From Pseudomonas putida (GTDB lineage Bacteria > Pseudomonadota > Gammaproteobacteria > Pseudomonadales > Pseudomonadaceae), in the NCBI RefSeq assembly GCF_022627325.1, contig NZ_JAETZZ010000010.1, positions 1 to 64,000 on the forward strand: DNA of 64,000 nucleotides, read 5' to 3'. Positions 61,344-64,000 of the stretch are shown here, piece after piece. The notes under the pieces are model-generated. The model saw only the letters and a program-made list of their open reading frames with translations. It was not told the DNA's origin and made no database searches. Both the position numbers and the translations under genes were made by a program. The number at the start of each line of letters is the position of its first letter. The first letter of the stretch is position 1.

Positions 61344-62877
61344 GGCGCACCTGGCGCACCCGCCGTTCTTCCACCGCCACCACCGTCATGCTCCAGCCGT
61401 TCCAGGCCAGGTGGTCACCGACCACTGGCAGGCGGTCGAGCAGGCTCATCACCAGGCCGGCAAGGGTCTGGTAATCTTCGGTCGCACGCGCGCTGAAGCC
61501 GGTGCGCGCCTGCACCTGGCTGAGGTTCAGCGCGCCGCTGACGACGAAGCCATCAGCGTCTTCGACGATCGCCGGGCCTTCCACCTCGCTGGCATCCGGC
61601 AGCTCACCGGCGATCGACTCGAGAATGTCGGTCATGGTCAGCAGGCCGGTGAAGTCACCGAATTCGTTGACCACGAAGGCGATGTGCGTCGACTGGCTGC
61701 GCATCTGCTCCAGCGCGTTGAGGATGCTGAAGCTTTCCAGCAGATTCAACGGCGCCCGGGCCATGCGCTCAAGGTCTGGCTGGTTGCCAGAGAGCAGCTC
61801 TTTGAGCAGTTCTTTCTTGTGCACAAAGCCCAGCGGCTCGTCGATGCGGCCGTCACGGATCAGCGGCAGGCGCGAGTAAGGTGAGTTGGCCAACGCCTCG
61901 GTAATCGTCGCCGCAGGCTGCGCCAGGTCGAGGACGTCGACTTCGGTACGGGCAGTCATCACCGTGCGGATCGGCCGCTCGGCCAGGTTCAGCACACCAC
62001 TGATCATCACCCGTTCACGGCGGTCGAACAGCACATGTTCCTCACCGCCCGCGACCAGGTCAGCGATCTCCTCACCGACCTCGTCAGCCTCCACCCTGCG
62101 CCCGCCGAGCAGGCGCAGCACAGCGTGGGCGGTACGCTCACGCAGTGGCCGGTGCTGCTGCAGGCTACGCTTGCGGCGAGCACGGGCCAGCTGGTTGAAC
62201 AGCTCGATCAGGATCGAGAAACCAATGGCCGCATACAGATAGCCTTTGGGGATATGGAAGCCCAGGCCTTCGGCGGTCAGGCTGAAGCCGATCATCATCA
62301 AGAAGCCCAGGCACAGCATGATCACCGTCGGGTGAGCGTTGACGAAGCGGGTCAGCGGCTTGCTGGCGACGATCATGATGCCGATCGAGAAGATCACCGC
62401 GATCATCATCACCGACAGGTGTTCGACCATACCCACTGCAGTGATCACCGCGTCCAGCGAGAATACGGCGTCGAGCACCACGATCTGCGCCACGATGGGC
62501 CAGAACGCGGCATGGCGCACCGCGCCACTGGCTTGGGTGACATGGCCTTCGAGGCGTTCATGCAACTCCATGGTGGCCTTGAACAGCAGGAACACACCGC
62601 CGAACAGCATGATCAGGTCACGGCCGGAGAAGCTCTTGCCGAACACCTCGAACAACGGCGCGGTCAGGGTGACCATCCACGAGATACTGGCCAGCAGGCC
62701 CAGGCGCATGATCAGCGCCAGGCTCAGACCGATCACCCGCGCGCGATCGCGCTGATGCGGCGGCAGTTTGTCGGCCAGGATGGCGATGAACACCAGGTTG
62801 TCGATACCCAGCACCAGCTCGAGGACGATAAGCGTCAACAGGCCCAGCCAGGCCGTGGGGTCGGCTAGCCATTCCAT
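61306..62877 (-). CDS. TerC-like integral membrane protein with CBS and CorC-type domain
   Basis: The 523-residue protein has a TerC-like membrane part ([47 protein letters not shown] with Asp residues in the ion path), then two CBS repeats ([29 protein letters not shown] ... [29 protein letters not shown]) and a CorC_HlyC-like C-terminal domain ([19 protein letters not shown]). It belongs to the YegH/YoaE group. TerC-family proteins include Mn exporters in other bacteria, but that is not shown here. Confidence 0.9.
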   Translation of the reverse strand: MEWLADPTAWLGLLTLIVLELVLGIDNLVFIAILADKLPPHQRDRARVIGLSLALIMRLGLLASISWMVTLTAPLFEVFGKSFSGRDLIMLFGGVFLLFKATMELHERLEGHVTQASGAVRHAAFWPIVAQIVVLDAVFSLDAVITAVGMVEHLSVMMIAVIFSIGIMIVASKPLTRFVNAHPTVIMLCLGFLMMIGFSLTAEGLGFHIPKGYLYAAIGFSILIELFNQLARARRKRSLQQHRPLRERTAHAVLRLLGGRRVEADEVGEEIADLVAGGEEHVLFDRRERVMISGVLNLAERPIRTVMTARTEVDVLDLAQPAATITEALANSPYSRLPLIRDGRIDEPLGFVHKKELLKELLSGNQPDLERMARAPLNLLESFSILNALEQMRSQSTHIAFVVNEFGDFTGLLTMTDILESIAGELPDASEVEGPAIVEDADGFVVSGALNLSQVQARTGFSARATEDYQTLAGLVMSLLDRLPVVGDHLAWNGWSMTVVAVEERRVRQVRLKPNGDVGAAGA

Positions 62878-63184
62878 TAGCGGGTACTCACGAAAGAAGC
62901 GTCACGAAGACGGGTGAAGGATGGCCAGGACGGCCGAAAACTGGGGGGTTCCGCGAAGGTGCTCATGGGGACCTGGATAGAAGATAGGGAAAATAATCCT
63001 ACAAGAGCGAAACATCATTCTGATAGCGCCAAACTATTACAAAACCTGTACGCGATTTGGCAATGGCAGCGTACGCGCTATCAACAGCTCGTGGGAAGGG
63101 GCGGCAGAGCACACCTGACGCCCATTCCAGCACGCGTTACCTCTGCAAAAGGTTTGTTCAACCGCCCCCTGACGCCAGTTCAGC
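62878..63184. other. 307-bp intergenic region upstream of the TerC-CBS gene
   Basis: No gene is seen. An A/T-rich stretch at about 62980-63060 is likely the promoter of the TerC gene. I looked for a yybP-ykoY Mn riboswitch and did not see its motif. No strong terminator for atoE was found. Confidence 0.4.
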
Positions 63185-64000
63185 TCAAGGCATCACCGGC
63201 GGCACATACTGCAAGGTCGTCCCCAACGCCCAGAGCAACACCAGCACCAGCGGCACGTGCACCAGCAGTTGCACGAACGAAAAGCCGATCAGGTCACGCG
63301 CTTTCAGGCCCAGCACCCCGAGCAGCGGCAGCATGTAAAACGGATTGATCAGGTTCGGCAGCGCCTCGGCGGCGTTGTAGATCTGCACTGCCCAGCCCAG
63401 GTGGTACTGCAGGTCATTGGCCACCAACATGACGTAGGGCGCTTCGATGATCCACTTGCCACCCCCCGAGGGGATGAAGAACCCCAGCACCGCCGAGTAC
63501 ACGCCCATGAGCACGGCATAGGTGTCATGGGTGGCGATCTGGGTGAAGAACAACGAGATGTGGTGGGCCAGGGTCTGCTCGTCGACTCCCTTCACCTGGG
63601 TGAGGATGGCGGCGATCGAGCCGTACAGCGGGAACTGGATCAACACCCCGGTGGTGGTCGGCACCGCACGTGCCACGGCGTCCAGGAAGCTGCGTGGGCG
63701 CCAGTGCAGCAAGGCGCCAAGCATGATGAACAGCAGGTTGTAGGTATTGAGCCCGGAGATTGCGGTAATGGCAGGCTTGGTGGCGAACTCTTGGTACAGC
63801 CAGCCGCCAGCCAGCGCCACCATCAGCAGGATCAGGATCGGGCTGTATTCCAGCCATTCACCCGGGCGCGTGCGCTGGGGTGCGGGCGGTGCGGTGAAGC
63901 TGGGGTCGACGCCGCAGTCTTCGGCACTGCGCGCACTGTTCGGGCCAGGTGCGGTGGCGTAGGCGATCACCAACGAGACGATGACCAGCGCGGCCAGCAA
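63185..64000 (-). CDS. atoE: Short-chain fatty acid transporter AtoE (partial, N-terminus beyond window)
   Basis: The 271 visible residues are the C-terminal part of an AtoE/TIGR00366 permease, with WIIEAPYVMLVANDL, FFIPSGGGKWIIEAPY, LPNLINPFYMLPLLG and GFSFVQLLVHVP. The first third is missing to the right. It takes up acetoacetate or butyrate. Confidence 0.88.
   Translation of the reverse strand: MLAALVIVSLVIAYATAPGPNSARSAEDCGVDPSFTAPPAPQRTRPGEWLEYSPILILLMVALAGGWLYQEFATKPAITAISGLNTYNLLFIMLGALLHWRPRSFLDAVARAVPTTTGVLIQFPLYGSIAAILTQVKGVDEQTLAHHISLFFTQIATHDTYAVLMGVYSAVLGFFIPSGGGKWIIEAPYVMLVANDLQYHLGWAVQIYNAAEALPNLINPFYMLPLLGVLGLKARDLIGFSFVQLLVHVPLVLVLLWALGTTLQYVPPVMP

Noticed and set aside
62878-63184. 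yybP-ykoY Mn riboswitch ahead of the TerC gene
   Set aside because: The conserved purine-rich core was not seen on the minus strand.

Overview
The window is about 64 kb of GC-rich DNA, densely coding on both strands with many ATGA stop/start overlaps. Gene content points to a Pseudomonas of the P. putida group: a giant MnxG-type multicopper oxidase, a Pseudomonas-type DUF1652 protein, MexEF-OprN, a bacterial-type 4-hydroxyphenylpyruvate dioxygenase and a REP-like palindrome. No tRNA, rRNA or CRISPR array was seen. The left edge carries what looks like the tail of an IS110-type transposase; the right edge cuts a short-chain fatty acid transporter (AtoE).

Layout. 0.3-17.6 kb: housekeeping and accessory genes, mostly transporters (EmrB/EmrA-like pump, two AEC carriers, MFS and LysE proteins), small periplasmic enzymes (SodC, PEBP/YbhB, RNase T2, a SleB-type hydrolase, a CAP protein), a methyltransferase, ureidoglycine aminohydrolase, AlkB and a LysR/MFS pair. 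17.7-39.0 kb: one continuous minus-strand block made of two operons. The upstream operon (39.0 to 27.5 kb) encodes MnxG (1962 aa), a periplasmic beta-propeller protein, two SCO copper chaperones, a cytochrome c fused to a periplasmic binding protein, and a SurA-like chaperone. The downstream operon (27.3 to 17.7 kb) encodes a receiver-only response regulator, a compact type II/type IV-pilus-like secretion machine (ATPase, PilM/N/O/P-like proteins, lipoprotein secretin with TPRs, three pseudopilins) and, translationally coupled to the last pseudopilin, the curli export proteins CsgE, CsgF and CsgG without any curlin gene. 39.3-44.6 kb: small unknown genes, pirin, a hydrolase and transporters. 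44.7-50.6 kb: mexE-mexF-oprN. 50.8-57.4 kb: a TPR protein, two converging hybrid histidine kinases, a DJ-1/PfpI protein and a standalone CSS-motif sensor. 57.5-64 kb: hpd, a CSS-EAL phosphodiesterase, RarD, a TerC-CBS membrane protein and partial atoE.

The main result is the 17.7-39.0 kb block. Both operons begin with a good sigma-54 (-24/-12) promoter, and both promoters are preceded, at 95 and 106 bp from the -12 GC (one helical turn apart), by an almost identical palindrome, CCCCACATC(A/C)GGGG. This suggests that one enhancer-binding protein switches on the Mn(II) oxidase, its copper/redox maturation proteins, and a dedicated two-pore export route (secretin plus CsgG). MnxG as a Mn oxidase is known from P. 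putida GB-1; the common operator and the coupling to a T2SS/CsgEFG operon are read here from the sequence and are hypotheses to test.
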